A program made the translations under genes and the position numbers. Source: Marsupella aquatica (taxonomy: Eukaryota > Marchantiophyta). From it: a stretch of DNA of 64,000 nt. The notes under the pieces were generated by a model. The model was not told the DNA's origin. It saw only the letters and a program-made list of their open reading frames with translations, and made no database searches. The stretch spans positions 1,612,001 to 1,676,000 of the forward strand of contig OZ316899.1 of the NCBI GenBank assembly GCA_973895155.1, written 5' to 3'. Shown here in pieces: positions 20,271-30,093 of the stretch. Position 1 is the stretch's first letter. Each line of letters opens with the position of its first letter.

Positions 20271-20336
20271 CTGGTAACAGCTCCTTTTAACTGGTACCAG
20301 AATTTGTTTCCTGTTACTGTTATCTGTTTGCTGTCG
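20271..20336 (-). repeat. Right terminal inverted repeat and subterminal repeats of T
   Basis: On the minus strand the end reads CGACAGCAAACAGATAACAG from 20336. CTGGTAACAG at 20271-20280 is the inverse of the CTGTTACCAG units in the left end, and CTGGTACCAG lies at 20291-20300. Confidence 0.68.
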
Positions 20337-21336
20337 TTTGTAAATTCCCCCTCGGTAAGGGCCACGATGTTATCTGGTGGCTTAGCCTCCAGCTTGACTT
20401 TCGTCTTCCCTCTCCTTCTGCCCTTCCTTTTCCTAGTTTTTTCTTCTTCAGAACTAGAAGATGACTCACTCTTGCTACTTCCACTATCCGAGCTTGAGTT
20501 ATCACTTCTTGACTTCTTAGAATGTTTCTTCTTCTTATCTTTTTTCTTATGGGGTGATCCCTCCTCTGATGAGGAACTCTCAGACTTAAGCTGTTTCTTC
20601 CGGCTTGTGATATCTGCATTAATGTATAATTGAATATCCTTAATTGCTTCGGCTAAAGTCTCCGGGTTCTCCTTCCTAATTGCAAAACTCATCTTCTGTG
20701 GCAAAGCATTCACCAACCATTGAAGTTGCATACCTTCAGATGCATTGGTCTTTGTACGTCTTACCAGTTTCTGAAAGCGTTGCAAGAACTTCCTGAAGGA
20801 TTTGTTCTCCTTGAACCAAAGTCGTCCCAACTTCAGCACTGCTAGTTCTGAAGTTCCAATGGGTCAAAACTCCTTAACAAAGAGTGTTTTGAAGATATCC
20901 CAGATGGCTTGATCTTCCACATCTAATGCTCTGTACCAAGGCCTAGCCTCACCCTTGAACAGGCCGGGAAGAATCTGCATCTTGATGGCCGATTCTCCAT
21001 TTGCTGTAGCGGTTCCCTCGAAATCATCCAACCATTCGTCCGGATCCTCATCTCCTCTCCCATGAAATGCCTTGTAATGTATGCGCGACCGTTGGCTCAG
21101 TCTGGTCCCTGGCCTCTCGTCTGGCCGTGCCTCTGGTTCCCCCATGTCGGTTGGAGACTCACTTCTCTTACCAACTCTTCTTCTGGTATGTCTTCTTCGA
21201 CGCCACTTCCAGTTTTGGAGCTACCAGCTCTTTCTGCCCCTCTCAGTCGCTGTGTATCATGCCACCCGGCGAGCTGCTGCAGTCGAGCTCTCTCCCGTTG
21301 AATCACTCTTTCTTCCCTCGGCGTAAGGTCAGTCAT
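20337..21336 (-). pseudogene. gag: N-terminal part of element B Gag
   Basis: From ATG 21336 a polar N-terminus runs to about 21140, where the frame shifts. The capsid-like Retrotrans_gag region follows (DEDPDEWLDDFE, EARPWYRALD) from about 21090. A TGA near 20862 interrupts it, and the same frame then continues through FRKFLQRFQKL to a Lys/Ser/Glu-rich tail. At 20337 the sequence runs into transposon T; the remaining gag with zinc knuckles is at 8405-9098. The TGA sits where an arginine CGA would differ by one C-to-T change. Closely related to A1 gag at 1301. Confidence 0.82.
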
Positions 21337-21384
21337 TACCTACGCTTCCTTTCTAACTTCATATCTCACGGCTTAAGAAATGCC

Positions 21385-21401
21385 CCCTCCATCTAGCGCC
21401 A
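21385..21401 (-). other. Primer-binding site of element B
   Basis: On the minus strand, TGGCGCTAGATGGAGGG lies four bases past the LTR end (CCACA at 21406-21410). It is identical to the site in element A1. Confidence 0.7.
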
Positions 21402-22322
21402 AAAATGTGGTGCGTCCCATGGCTCCCTAAACCCAAGAAACCCCCCAGCTCAAGCCGATTCCCGCAGGTTTCGCGCTTGGCGAGGCCGTTTCCGCGGCTT
21501 AGCGGCATGGAACGCTGCTAACCTTCTACTACTACTATTAACATTTTACACACATATACTGGACAGATCCTTCATCGGGTCATGAGATACGTAGCCGGCC
21601 TAATCTAGGCCTTCCCTTGTCTTCCCCTCCGTCTTGTTAGGTATGTTTGGATTCCGCCACCGGAATGATCCCCAATAGGCTTGGTTAAGCCGCTAAGACC
21701 TCTCTCAGCTCGACACATCCAACTCTCACTCCCCTGCTTACTTTCCTTCCTTCTGTTAGTTGATGTGGGCACTCTTCACACAAGTTAATGCGACACATAA
21801 ATAGCAAAATGACTCCTTCTGACTGAGTCATACCATGCACTTGCCATACAAACAGTACATCTCATACACAAGCTCTGCGAACTAAGCCGTGAGGCCAACT
21901 CTATTCAGCTCTTAGGCATGAGGAAACATGAATATACACAAGGGTCACTGTATGACTAACCGAGAGCTTCCCTTACTACTTGATCCCAGCCCGGCTGGTG
22001 CAAACTAAAAACTTGCTAAAGAAGAGGCCCTGAGCTCCCCGCTGCCCAGGTACTTATCCTGGTAGTGGATCCGCCTAATTCTTTGCAGCGTAAGCCTAAT
22101 CTACCTAACAGTAATCTACTTGCCCGGATCTACCTATGTACAGCAAGGCAGGAGCACAAGTGTTGCTCCTACCAGTGGAACCGCAATCCCACTAAGCTAA
22201 GTGTCAGGACCGCTCCTGGTCCTGATCCTAATCCTAAACTTGGAGATCAGCGCCCGCCCTGCCCACTCACGCCTCCTCCCTCCACGTCCGCCCTTCCTAA
22301 AAGGAACGGCGCCCTTGCACCG

Positions 22323-25300
22323 TCACGACACCGGTGGTGGATCCTTAATGGACGCCCCCAACGCTTCCTCCTCAACCACTGCCGTAGGTTCGTTCTCTGA
22401 CAGATTACCTGCCCTTGACTGAGTCAACTCTCCATCGGCCTGACTGGGTCCACCATCGGCGTCGGCATCGGCTCGGGAATCGGTTACGGCCTCAGCCTCG
22501 GCTACGGTCTCCCCGGCCTGCTCAAGAGGCGGATCTGGGATACCGGCCTCATTACTGAGTAGTTCGGCTTGGGCCGCACCATCCCCACCCTTGATGATAG
22601 CAGAATCTATTGCCGTATTCATGCCGGAGGTTGGTGCTGGGTCTACCTCCTTGGTCACCACGGCCTGTGGAGTCGGATTACTCCTTGACCTTGAAGGTTT
22701 CCGCTTCTTCTTCTTTTCTGGTTCGGCAGCTGGTCCCTTCCCCTTCCCACTTACTTCCGGCACTGGTGCAGGTGGCGCGGCTTTTTCTTCGGCCAGTACC
22801 ACTCCTGGTAACTTGGTTGCCCCAATTGGAGTTGGGCCTGATGAAGACAAGCACTTAAATACTGCGGCTTGTTTCTTCAGCCGCTCTGTTTGGTTGTCGC
22901 CTGCCGCTGGAGGTTCTCCATCTTCCTCGTGATTTCCTCCAACTCCTCCTGGGTCTCATCCAGGTCCTTGCGCGCCTCCTCTAGTTCCTTCTGGGCTTCC
23001 TCCCGTTCTTTTTTCAAGGTAGTCCTCTCCTCCCGGGTTGCTCTTAGCTCCTTGTCGAGCTCTGCAATGATGACAGACTCCATCTGGTTCATCTTGGCGT
23101 AAGTCTGATCGAGCATCTCGTCCTTCTCCCTTAGGTCGGCCTTGAAGCTGGCCGTCAGGGACGCAAGCTCCTGCTGCAGCGCCATAATCCCTTGATAGGA
23201 TTTCCCTAACTCGGCCTCCTTCTGCTCAAGGGCTCCGCGGATTTTCTCGAGCTCCCCCTTCAACGCCCATTCCTTTCTTTGGGTCTCCGCCATGGCCCGG
23301 CTGTTGGCTGTTATGTGGGCCTCCTCTGTATTCTTCAGCTCTTGCTTCCACTTCTCCCTCTCTTTGATCATGTCGGCCAACTCTCCCTGTGTCTGAGTCA
23401 GTTTTTCCTTGATATTCTGATTATCAGCCTGCGCGGTGTCCAACTGCCCCTGCATGATGTTCAGCTCATGCCGTTTAATCCGCAGTTCATCTTGGGCTTT
23501 CTTGGCCGCCCTTAGATCTTCAATCTCGGCTTCCATCCTCCTAAGCCGCCGAATGACCTCGTCCTTCTTGCTTCTCTCTAAAGCCACCGCTTCTTCTAAT
23601 TGGTGCTTCTCCAACTGCTCCCTATGGAAAAAGGGTCCTACCTCCAACTCCTCTCCAAAGATGCCGAGCGCAAGTTCCCCACACATCTCACCATACTCCA
23701 TGGCTCTATTCTTAGCGTAGGTGGAGTAAGTAGAAGTGATCGGCATCGCCCATCGCGGCCTCTGCTCCCAAGCCGTCTTGCGGATCTCTTCAATCGTGGC
23801 TAGAGGTTTGCTTCCTTTTTCGGCTAGCCGCCTGATGTCCTCCGGCCAATCTCCTCCTGGTAAATCCTTTTCCCTAGCCAGGGCTGCCTCCTCTTCTTGC
23901 CTGATTCGTTCCTGAAATTCCTGCGCCGTCTGTTTTATGCCGTCAAAGCTCGGGGGAGCAACATCTGGTGGGGAAGACTCAGGGCTACTCTGCTGGTTGG
24001 GGTCCCCTCGTACTACCCTTGGAAGTGTGGGGACAAACCGGCCACAGGTCCTTACTCCTGGAACGTGATGGTCCGACCCATAGTCGGAGTTATCATGGCT
24101 GCAGTCCTCCACTGCCTCCTCTACTTCTTGGACGTCTGGCTTCTCCCTCTCCTCTTCGTCGGTAGGAGCTTCAGGCAATTCTGCCTCAGATTCAGAGCTT
24201 GAGACTCCCACATACATTCGAACACCTGGCTTGGATTCCGGCCTGATTCTCTCCTTGTCTCCAGCAAAGGGGTTTCCTCTTGTGAGCCGGTGTAGGCCTA
24301 CCTCTGGAGTAGTGTCCTGCATTGTTGCCGTTGCCGTTGTCGTTGCCGATGCCGATCTCTTTTCTTTCTCCAGTAGTTTCAGCAGACTCTGCATGCCTGG
24401 TTGTTGCATCGGCAAGTCCTCCGTCCTTGGCCTAAACACCTGCTCGATCGTAGGGCTAACAGGTGGTTGAGGCTTCTCTGCTAACGGCCTTGGTGCTGGA
24501 GCTTCCTTGGGTGCCCTTACCTGCAGGGGAAGTACTGGGGCAAAAGTCTGACCTCTGGCATACCGGCACAACAGCGGCATGTGATAGCCAAGCCGCGACA
24601 CGCTCCCCATGCCGATTACCTGCTGCTCCTCCTTTAAGATCTTCTTCAATTGGTTGAGAAGGTACCCATTGTAGTCCCGGCTTGGGTCTGGCCTCTCTGC
24701 CATATAGACCTGTGCCTTGCCGATCTCTGCCCTCGGCAAGTTACAATGCATGGTCACCCGCAAGAAGTCGATCATCTCTCCTATGTGCGGGTTGGTGCAG
24801 GTGTTCCGGAAGAAGCCATTCTTCGTTGATGGCCCGGGAAACGACCGGAACTCCTTGTCAGGCAAGGTCTTCCTGGTATCAACTTTGGTCTCATTGCCTA
24901 TCGGCAAGCCAAACACTTCGGTAATCACTTTGGGAGTAAGATAGAAATCCTTCCCATATATCCTCGTGCAATTGGTCTCGGGTTCCCATGACCCCACGAA
25001 TTCTAATAGGTCTGACTCCGGTACCTCCGGCTTCAGCCATGGTAATCTTACAAAGGCCTCTAAGCCGGATCCGGCCATGAAGCCTTGGTACTTCTTGGTC
25101 TGCATGGCCGTAAAGCATGCATCCTCCTCCCGTGCAAAATGTAGTTGCACCTCCACCAGTAGGGTTGCCGCCCAGCCCTTCCAGGTGTCATCCCTGGTTG
25201 GAATGGCCTTGATGGGATTGACCTCCTCCTCTTTGGCTTCTCCCTGCCTCCTGCTCTGCTGCTCGGCTGGCTTCTTTGGTGCCGCCGACCTCGTTCTTTT

Positions 25301-25696
25301 TGCCGGGGTGACTTCATCGTTGACGGCTCCCTTCCTCTTCATCTCTGCTGCCGTGGAGGTTTCTCCTAGCACCGTTGCCTGGGTCCACCTTTCCGTGCTA
25401 CCCTTTAATTCCCAGTGTATGTCGTTGCAGTTCTTGATGGCCTCTCGGATGCCGACGATGCTGTCTTTGCAAAACAGAAGATCGTCGAGTTGATTGGAAG
25501 TAGGAGTCCACAAGAACTCGTCCTTGATGAGTTCGCCTCCTAAGAAAGCCGTCTTCTGCAGCTCCCACAATCGAGTGAGCTCCTGCCGTTCTCGAGCTGC
25601 CCTTTCTGATTCCTCGTCCTCGTAAGTCTTGATGTACTCAGTTGCCCGTTCGAATAGGCATCCCCAGAAATGTGCCGCTTGATTGACGTTGCTCAT
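22323..25696 (-). CDS. LTR-encoded protein of family B: FGLP domain plus long coiled coil
   Basis: ATG 25696 opens 939 codons; a frameshift near 22895 links them to a further roughly 180 codons ending at 22323, as the D copy shows (both read DNQTE at the joint). Residues 1-110 are helical; 118-150 are basic and nuclear-signal-like. Residues about 185-395 form a domain with GLEAFVRLPW, VFGLPIGN (262-268), KNGFFRNTCTNP and RAEIGKAQV. The A-family LTR protein has the same motifs in the same order. A coiled coil covers about 690-935. The domain recalls plant mobile or Transposase_28-type regions, but this is weak. The ORF lies inside the LTR, 280 bases past a TATA-like site and before gag, so it would be the first ORF on the genomic RNA. 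The function is unknown. Confidence 0.75.
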
Positions 25697-25972
25697 ACCC
25701 TCCTTAGGTCGATCGTCGGTATCTACTCTCTCCCCGAGTGCTTGCCTAAGCAGCTGACAGTAGTTGGCCTCCCGTAGTCGTCTGCCTAGTTCGTGCTCGC
25801 AAATGAGCCACCATCTCCTGCAAGCGCTCCTTACCCCTCTCCTCTTCAGGTCCTTCCTCCCGTTGATCCTTCCTAGCCGCCGACGCTTAACGCGCCCTAA
25901 CCCTAATCAAGTTTTCACCCCCAGCGTCCTTACCTCCGGCCTCGGCCCGGGTTCCATGGTCGCCCCTAATTG

Positions 25973-25980
25973 TTTATATT
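25973..25980 (-). promoter_or_regulatory. TATA-like site in the B 5' LTR
   Basis: On the minus strand, AATATAAA lies about 95 bases into the LTR and 277 bases before the LTR ORF start. The B 3' LTR lacks this segment. Confidence 0.45.
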
Positions 25981-26072
25981 TTCCTTGTTTTGTCCCTATA
26001 CTAAGGTGTTTCTAGGGTGTCTTCCTGCTTTACCCACTTAACTGGCCGAGTGATTCCTGTCTAGGCATCACA

Positions 26073-27089
26073 GCAGCCGCCCCACCAATGGCCCGCGCTG
26101 CCCAAGCTCCCCCACAAATATCACAGCGGTTGCGGTTCCATTATCGACCTTTCAATGGACGTCATGGGGATGATCCGGATGAATGGCTGGATGAGTTTGA
26201 AGCCACTGCTAAGGCCAATGGGGAAGACGCCATTAAGCTAACCGTCCTCCCCGGGGTGATGCAGGAAGAAGCTTGTCCATGGTACAACTCGTTGCAACCC
26301 AGGATTACATGGGCACAATTCCAAGCTACGCCATTGGATCAGAGCAGCGTTCTTTATTAAAGATCGGCCAGCTTTGCATGGGAAAGAAGGAGTCCTCCAA
26401 AAGTTCATTCAGAAGTTTCAAAAATTGGCTGCCAAAATCCGGCCTAGGCCGGGTGATGCTCTCTAGCTTACGTGGTTCCTCCATGGTTTGCCCATGAATA
26501 TGCAATTCTGGGTGCGCCAGAATAACCCAATTTCAATGCAAGCGGCCATAGCGTGCACCGAGACTTATCGGGAGTCCACCTATAACTCCTGGCGAAGCCA
26601 GTGGGCACGCCGCAGGAAGGGCAAGTACGAGACCTTCAGTGACAGTGACTCCAAATCGGACAACGAGAAGAAGAAGAAACTCAAGAAGAAGAAATATTGT
26701 TTGACCTCATCCAGTTCGGAGGCAGAATCTAGTTTGGATTTGACTTCGACCAGCGGATCCTCCACTTCTAGCTCATCAGGAAGTGATTCGGAGAGCAAGA
26801 GCCGGGGCAAAAAGAAGAAGAGGCGGGTTAAGAAGGAGGGAAAAATCAAGCCCCGTGTTTGAAGAACGATACCCGATCCAAAGGCCGCCAAAATAGACAA
26901 GCTTAACAAAATCACGAATCGTCTCAAAGCACTGTCAGTACATCTCACGGAAAAACCTGTGGAGAAGAAGAAGCCACCCGAGACCCAAGCACATGCGTGG
27001 TGTTCAAAGTGCTTCCAATCTGGGCATGTCGTGCAGGAATGCCCAAGATGGAAGAACCGAGTCCACCAGGTGGAATTAGATGATGTTGA
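26073..27089 (+). pseudogene. gag: Gag of element A2, 5' truncated, first part
   Basis: Homologous to A1 gag from about codon 72 (AAPPMARAAQAPPQ) onward, with several small deletions and stops. The capsid region and Ser/Lys-rich tail are recognisable. After the point where A1 is cut off it continues to a zinc knuckle, WCSKCFQSGHVVQECP, near 27000-27045. The B LTR abuts the 5' side; insertion C interrupts it at 27089. The rest of Gag resumes at 31561. Confidence 0.82.
27085..27089 (+). repeat. Left target-site duplication of C
   Basis: GTTGA, repeated at 31556-31560 at the other end of C. Confidence 0.7.
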
Positions 27090-27284
27090 TGTGATATAGC
27101 AGTTATTCAGAATTTCTGTGAAAACTTTAAAATTTTCAACTTTTTGAGATAAGTAGTGATTCGCCTCAGGTTATCTATATTAATTAGGAGCACTAGAGTA
27201 GTTAAGCCATCCTCAAGTACATCCCTGTAGTCTCCTAAAACTAGTTCCTTTTATAGCCATGTCAAACCGGAGTCACAGTAGCAG

Positions 27285-27540
27285 CTTATACGCTTACGCG
27301 CTGAGACGCATAGGCGCTGATGCGCCCAGACGCTTATGCGCAGCCCACCCTGCCGGTAACCAAAAGTAACCGTTGACGATGAGGAGGGAGTGACAGAGTG
27401 ACTTACTGGACCACCTGCTTGCGATGAATATTTCCACTTCCCTGTTTGCTACCAAAGGCCTTGACGATCATACGCCCATACGCAGAGACGCTTGAGCGCT
27501 GTGGCATTTATACGCTCATGCGCGATCACGCCAATACGTC
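27285..27540 (+). repeat. ACGCTTATGCGC-type repeat cluster in C
   Basis: Many imperfect copies of ACGCTTATGCGC and its reverse form occur around 27290-27345 and 27468-27535, upstream of the ORFs. A further cluster is at 30292-30330 downstream. Confidence 0.5.
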
Positions 27541-27610
27541 CAACGTTTTGCAACTTAGATTTCTGTGGCAATAGTGAATCAAATTCCAAGAACCGTGGCT
27601 ACAACTTGCC

Positions 27611-28756
27611 ATGGCGGGCGTGGAGGAGATGAGTGGCGATTCCCCTGTTCCGAAAGTTGTACCTGTGAAGTACCCCGCACTGGAGAGGGATTTGATGTTA
27701 TTGACCGATGCTCTAGAAGTTATGCACCTGGGAAAACTTCTATCCATTCCGTGGTCTTCTGTGTGTCCTACCTACTTGCGCAAGTTTGTTGATGAGTCTC
27801 AGATTCCAAAAGCTTTTTAGGAGACTATTCGAGCAGATCCCGAAAAATGGGACTTGGAATTTGTGGCCGACGCTTTTAGTTGTCCATCAGAAGGCTGTGG
27901 TTTACAATCTGGAAAGAGTACTCTATCTGATCCAATGTTTGTTGGGACGAGAAATACGAAGGCTGGATGGAAGCTAAATCAATGTATTGATTATACCTTC
28001 AAAATTATCCTTGAGTTTTTAGTGCCAATTTTCCATCCCACTCGACCTTACATGGTACCTGTATCTTTGGCGAACACATTTGTTACTTCATGGAAGGGAC
28101 TTGCTGAAGTTAATTGGGGATTGTTATTGAGACACACCATCCTCAGTCAAATCAATGCTGTACAGAATGAAAAACCTACATACCTCCCAGCTTACCTCAG
28201 TCAGCTTTACTGGTATGGAGACTGTCTACTCCCACAGGAGAAGCTTGAAAGGATTGCACTATTGGAGGAATTAGATGTGGAACATTCGGAGGCTGATTCG
28301 AGACTCGATGATCTGAGAATGGAGGAAACATCAGAAGCCAGTCATCAAGAAATTATACCACCTGCTCTGGAACTTATGGATGAGAATATTAATCCTCACG
28401 TTGAGATTACACCTTACCATACTAATAGTAGTCCAACCGACCACTCTCCTCTCCTTGTTATCCCTGCCAGTGAACACAATCATCCAGAGAAATTGATTGA
28501 TGATGGGAAGGCTATTTTTAATCAGGATATAGTAGACAGTTTGTCCAGAATGCTGACCTGTGATCCAGAAGAAATCCTCCCTATTGTAGATAGATTAAGG
28601 ACTGCTTCTGTTACTCAACCCTCACCAGCCTATAACTGTATTACTCATACAGTCCCACTTCCATTTATTCACCCACCCAGAGTCCTATCCAATCAAAACA
28701 TCCATTCACCAAAGGACAATCAGAAGCCCCTAGGACTACACATCACCTCTCTCTGA
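27611..28756 (+). pseudogene. First LTR-encoded protein of C, one in-frame stop
   Basis: From ATG 27611 (MAGVEEMSGDSP) the frame is open to 28756 except for a TAG at 27818-27820. The product would be about 380 residues. It has no domain I can name. A hydrophobic, aromatic central segment (IILEFLVPIF, PVSLANTFV, VNWGLLLRHTILSQI, AYLSQLYWYGD) is followed by an acidic, proline-rich C-terminus. It contains a short motif, CDPEEILPIVDRL, that recurs as CDPGHLIEVLDEV in the next ORF. Position and size match the LTR-encoded proteins of A and B, but I cannot show homology. Confidence 0.5.
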
Positions 28757-28782
28757 CAGACATCAAGAATCCCGACACTATC

Positions 28783-30093
28783 ATGGGATCCCCAATGGAT
28801 GAGAGATTACCACCACTGAGAACAGATCTTCAACAAATTGTGACTACTTCACCCCGACATCCAACTGAGTACTATTTTAATCTTGTGGGTGAGATTTGCA
28901 AGATGTTGGAATGTGATCCCGGTCATTTGATTGAAGTATTAGATGAGGTTATGTATAGATTATCACGTATTTCAAGCCACGACCAGCACTTGGAATACTG
29001 TGAAGATCTCGTCCACAGATTCACTCAGATGTTTGGCTACAACACCAAGCAAGTTTATTCTGCAGTTCGCTATCATACCTCAGCATCAGGCTCTCCCATT
29101 TCTTATTCTAGTTCTCCTTCTAGCCATTCACCTACTTCTCCTTATAGTCCTTCAAACCAACCAAACCAACTTTTCCCTAGTTTTCCAGAACCTGAGATCA
29201 CTCCTACAGATGCACATCTTGCCATTTCTTTCCCTGACACTCTTCCACCCAGTCAAGACAAGTCATGCAAAGTCAATTTTATCCCTACTCTGCATATTGA
29301 TCCAAAAACCCCTCAGGAGAGTATTAAACAGTTTGCTGAGTTTGTTAGAGTCTCAGACCTTAGATCCCCTCCTATTTTGGAGTTTTGGAAATATTACCAT
29401 AAGAAGAGAGTTGAATGCCTTTATATCTTGAAACTTCATCTGCTAGAGGTCACTCGCTTGGAGATAGCAGAGATGGATGAGATCTGGACAGAAGCTGAGC
29501 ATTTTTGCCCTGTACTCGCTGTCATGATCCTCGTTGGACACCTTGTATTGGAGAATGGAGATCTGGCTCTAGCTTATTTCGGGAATCTACCTGCTTATGT
29601 CCTGGAGTTCATCATTGTCTTCTTAAGACAAACCAAGAGGAGATTTCAGATGAATCATGAAGCTTCTCCAATCCAGCCTGTTGTCCTCCAACGATTTGTT
29701 ACTCTAGTATCTGATAAGCAGAGGATTTGGAATAACATCACTTCTCAGCGATTAACAGAGTATACTCTGAAGTGGCGTGAACTCCTACCTAGAGTTACTT
29801 CATTCCTACCATTTGCCAGAGACTCCGAGGTATTCATGGCCAAGTTTCCTCAAAACTACCATGCTACTTGCTGCACTTACAACTTCATTGGTATTTACAT
29901 GCAAGCTAGCAAGGTAAATACCATGCTACATTGGAGGCTTCTTCCTGTACTTGATCTTGAACGACAGCGAAAGTCCTTACCTTTCTATCGGCATCACACT
30001 CAAGATATGGATGCAATTCAAGAAGCTATGCAGACCAACACCTACACCAAAGCTCAGCAACCAGATTTGACGGCACTACTCCAACAAGATTAG
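28783..30093 (+). CDS. Second LTR-encoded protein of C
   Basis: An intact 436-residue ORF starting 26 bases after the previous one. Residues 1-105 are helical and contain CDPGHLIEVLDEVMYRLSRI. Residues about 104-130 are Ser/Pro-rich. The rest (about 180-430) is helical, with KRRFQMNHEASP and WNNITSQRLTEYTLKWREL. No family is recognised and no catalytic motif is visible. Because it is uninterrupted while its host element A2 is badly decayed, C is probably the younger insertion. Confidence 0.55.
   Translation: MGSPMDERLPPLRTDLQQIVTTSPRHPTEYYFNLVGEICKMLECDPGHLIEVLDEVMYRLSRISSHDQHLEYCEDLVHRFTQMFGYNTKQVYSAVRYHTSASGSPISYSSSPSSHSPTSPYSPSNQPNQLFPSFPEPEITPTDAHLAISFPDTLPPSQDKSCKVNFIPTLHIDPKTPQESIKQFAEFVRVSDLRSPPILEFWKYYHKKRVECLYILKLHLLEVTRLEIAEMDEIWTEAEHFCPVLAVMILVGHLVLENGDLALAYFGNLPAYVLEFIIVFLRQTKRRFQMNHEASPIQPVVLQRFVTLVSDKQRIWNNITSQRLTEYTLKWRELLPRVTSFLPFARDSEVFMAKFPQNYHATCCTYNFIGIYMQASKVNTMLHWRLLPVLDLERQRKSLPFYRHHTQDMDAIQEAMQTNTYTKAQQPDLTALLQQD

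Larger units (their letters stand above)
9099..20336. mobile_element. DNA transposon T carrying a transposase and a ParB-methyltransferase gene
   Basis: An 11.24 kb insertion in the gag of element B. The ends are inverted: CGACAGAAAACAGAAAACAG at 9099 and, on the minus strand, CGACAGCAAACAGATAACAG from 20336. Both ends also carry CTGTTACCAG-type subterminal repeats. Deleting exactly this interval rejoins the gag in frame. No target-site duplication is visible: the left flank ends ATAGCCA and the right flank begins TTTGTAAA. Inside are a MULE-like transposase (minus), a divergent ParB-methyltransferase gene (plus), one further small ORF, and 16 copies of a 13-bp palindrome. The content is unlike the retroelements around it. 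Confidence 0.82.
19642..20336. other. Non-coding right arm of T
   Basis: About 700 bases without a credible ORF. It holds three palindromes in similar contexts (each preceded by CT and T-rich sequence), then an AT-rich stretch, then the right end repeats. Confidence 0.6.
21406..26072 (-). mobile_element. 5' LTR of element B (4.67 kb)
   Basis: On the minus strand it starts TGTGATGCC at 26072 and ends CCACA at 21406, next to the primer-binding site. The start matches the 3' LTR start at 3909. The LTR contains a TATA-like site, a long ORF (25696-22323) and about 0.9 kb of untranslated sequence (22322-21406) before gag. It inserted next to GCAGC in the gag of element A2. Confidence 0.85.

Noticed and set aside
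9099-20336. T as bacterial or phage contamination, because of the ParB-methyltransferase fusion
   Set aside because: The gene has three phase-compatible GT-AG introns, the partner transposase is MULE-like, and both edges run directly into the gag of a plant-type retroelement.
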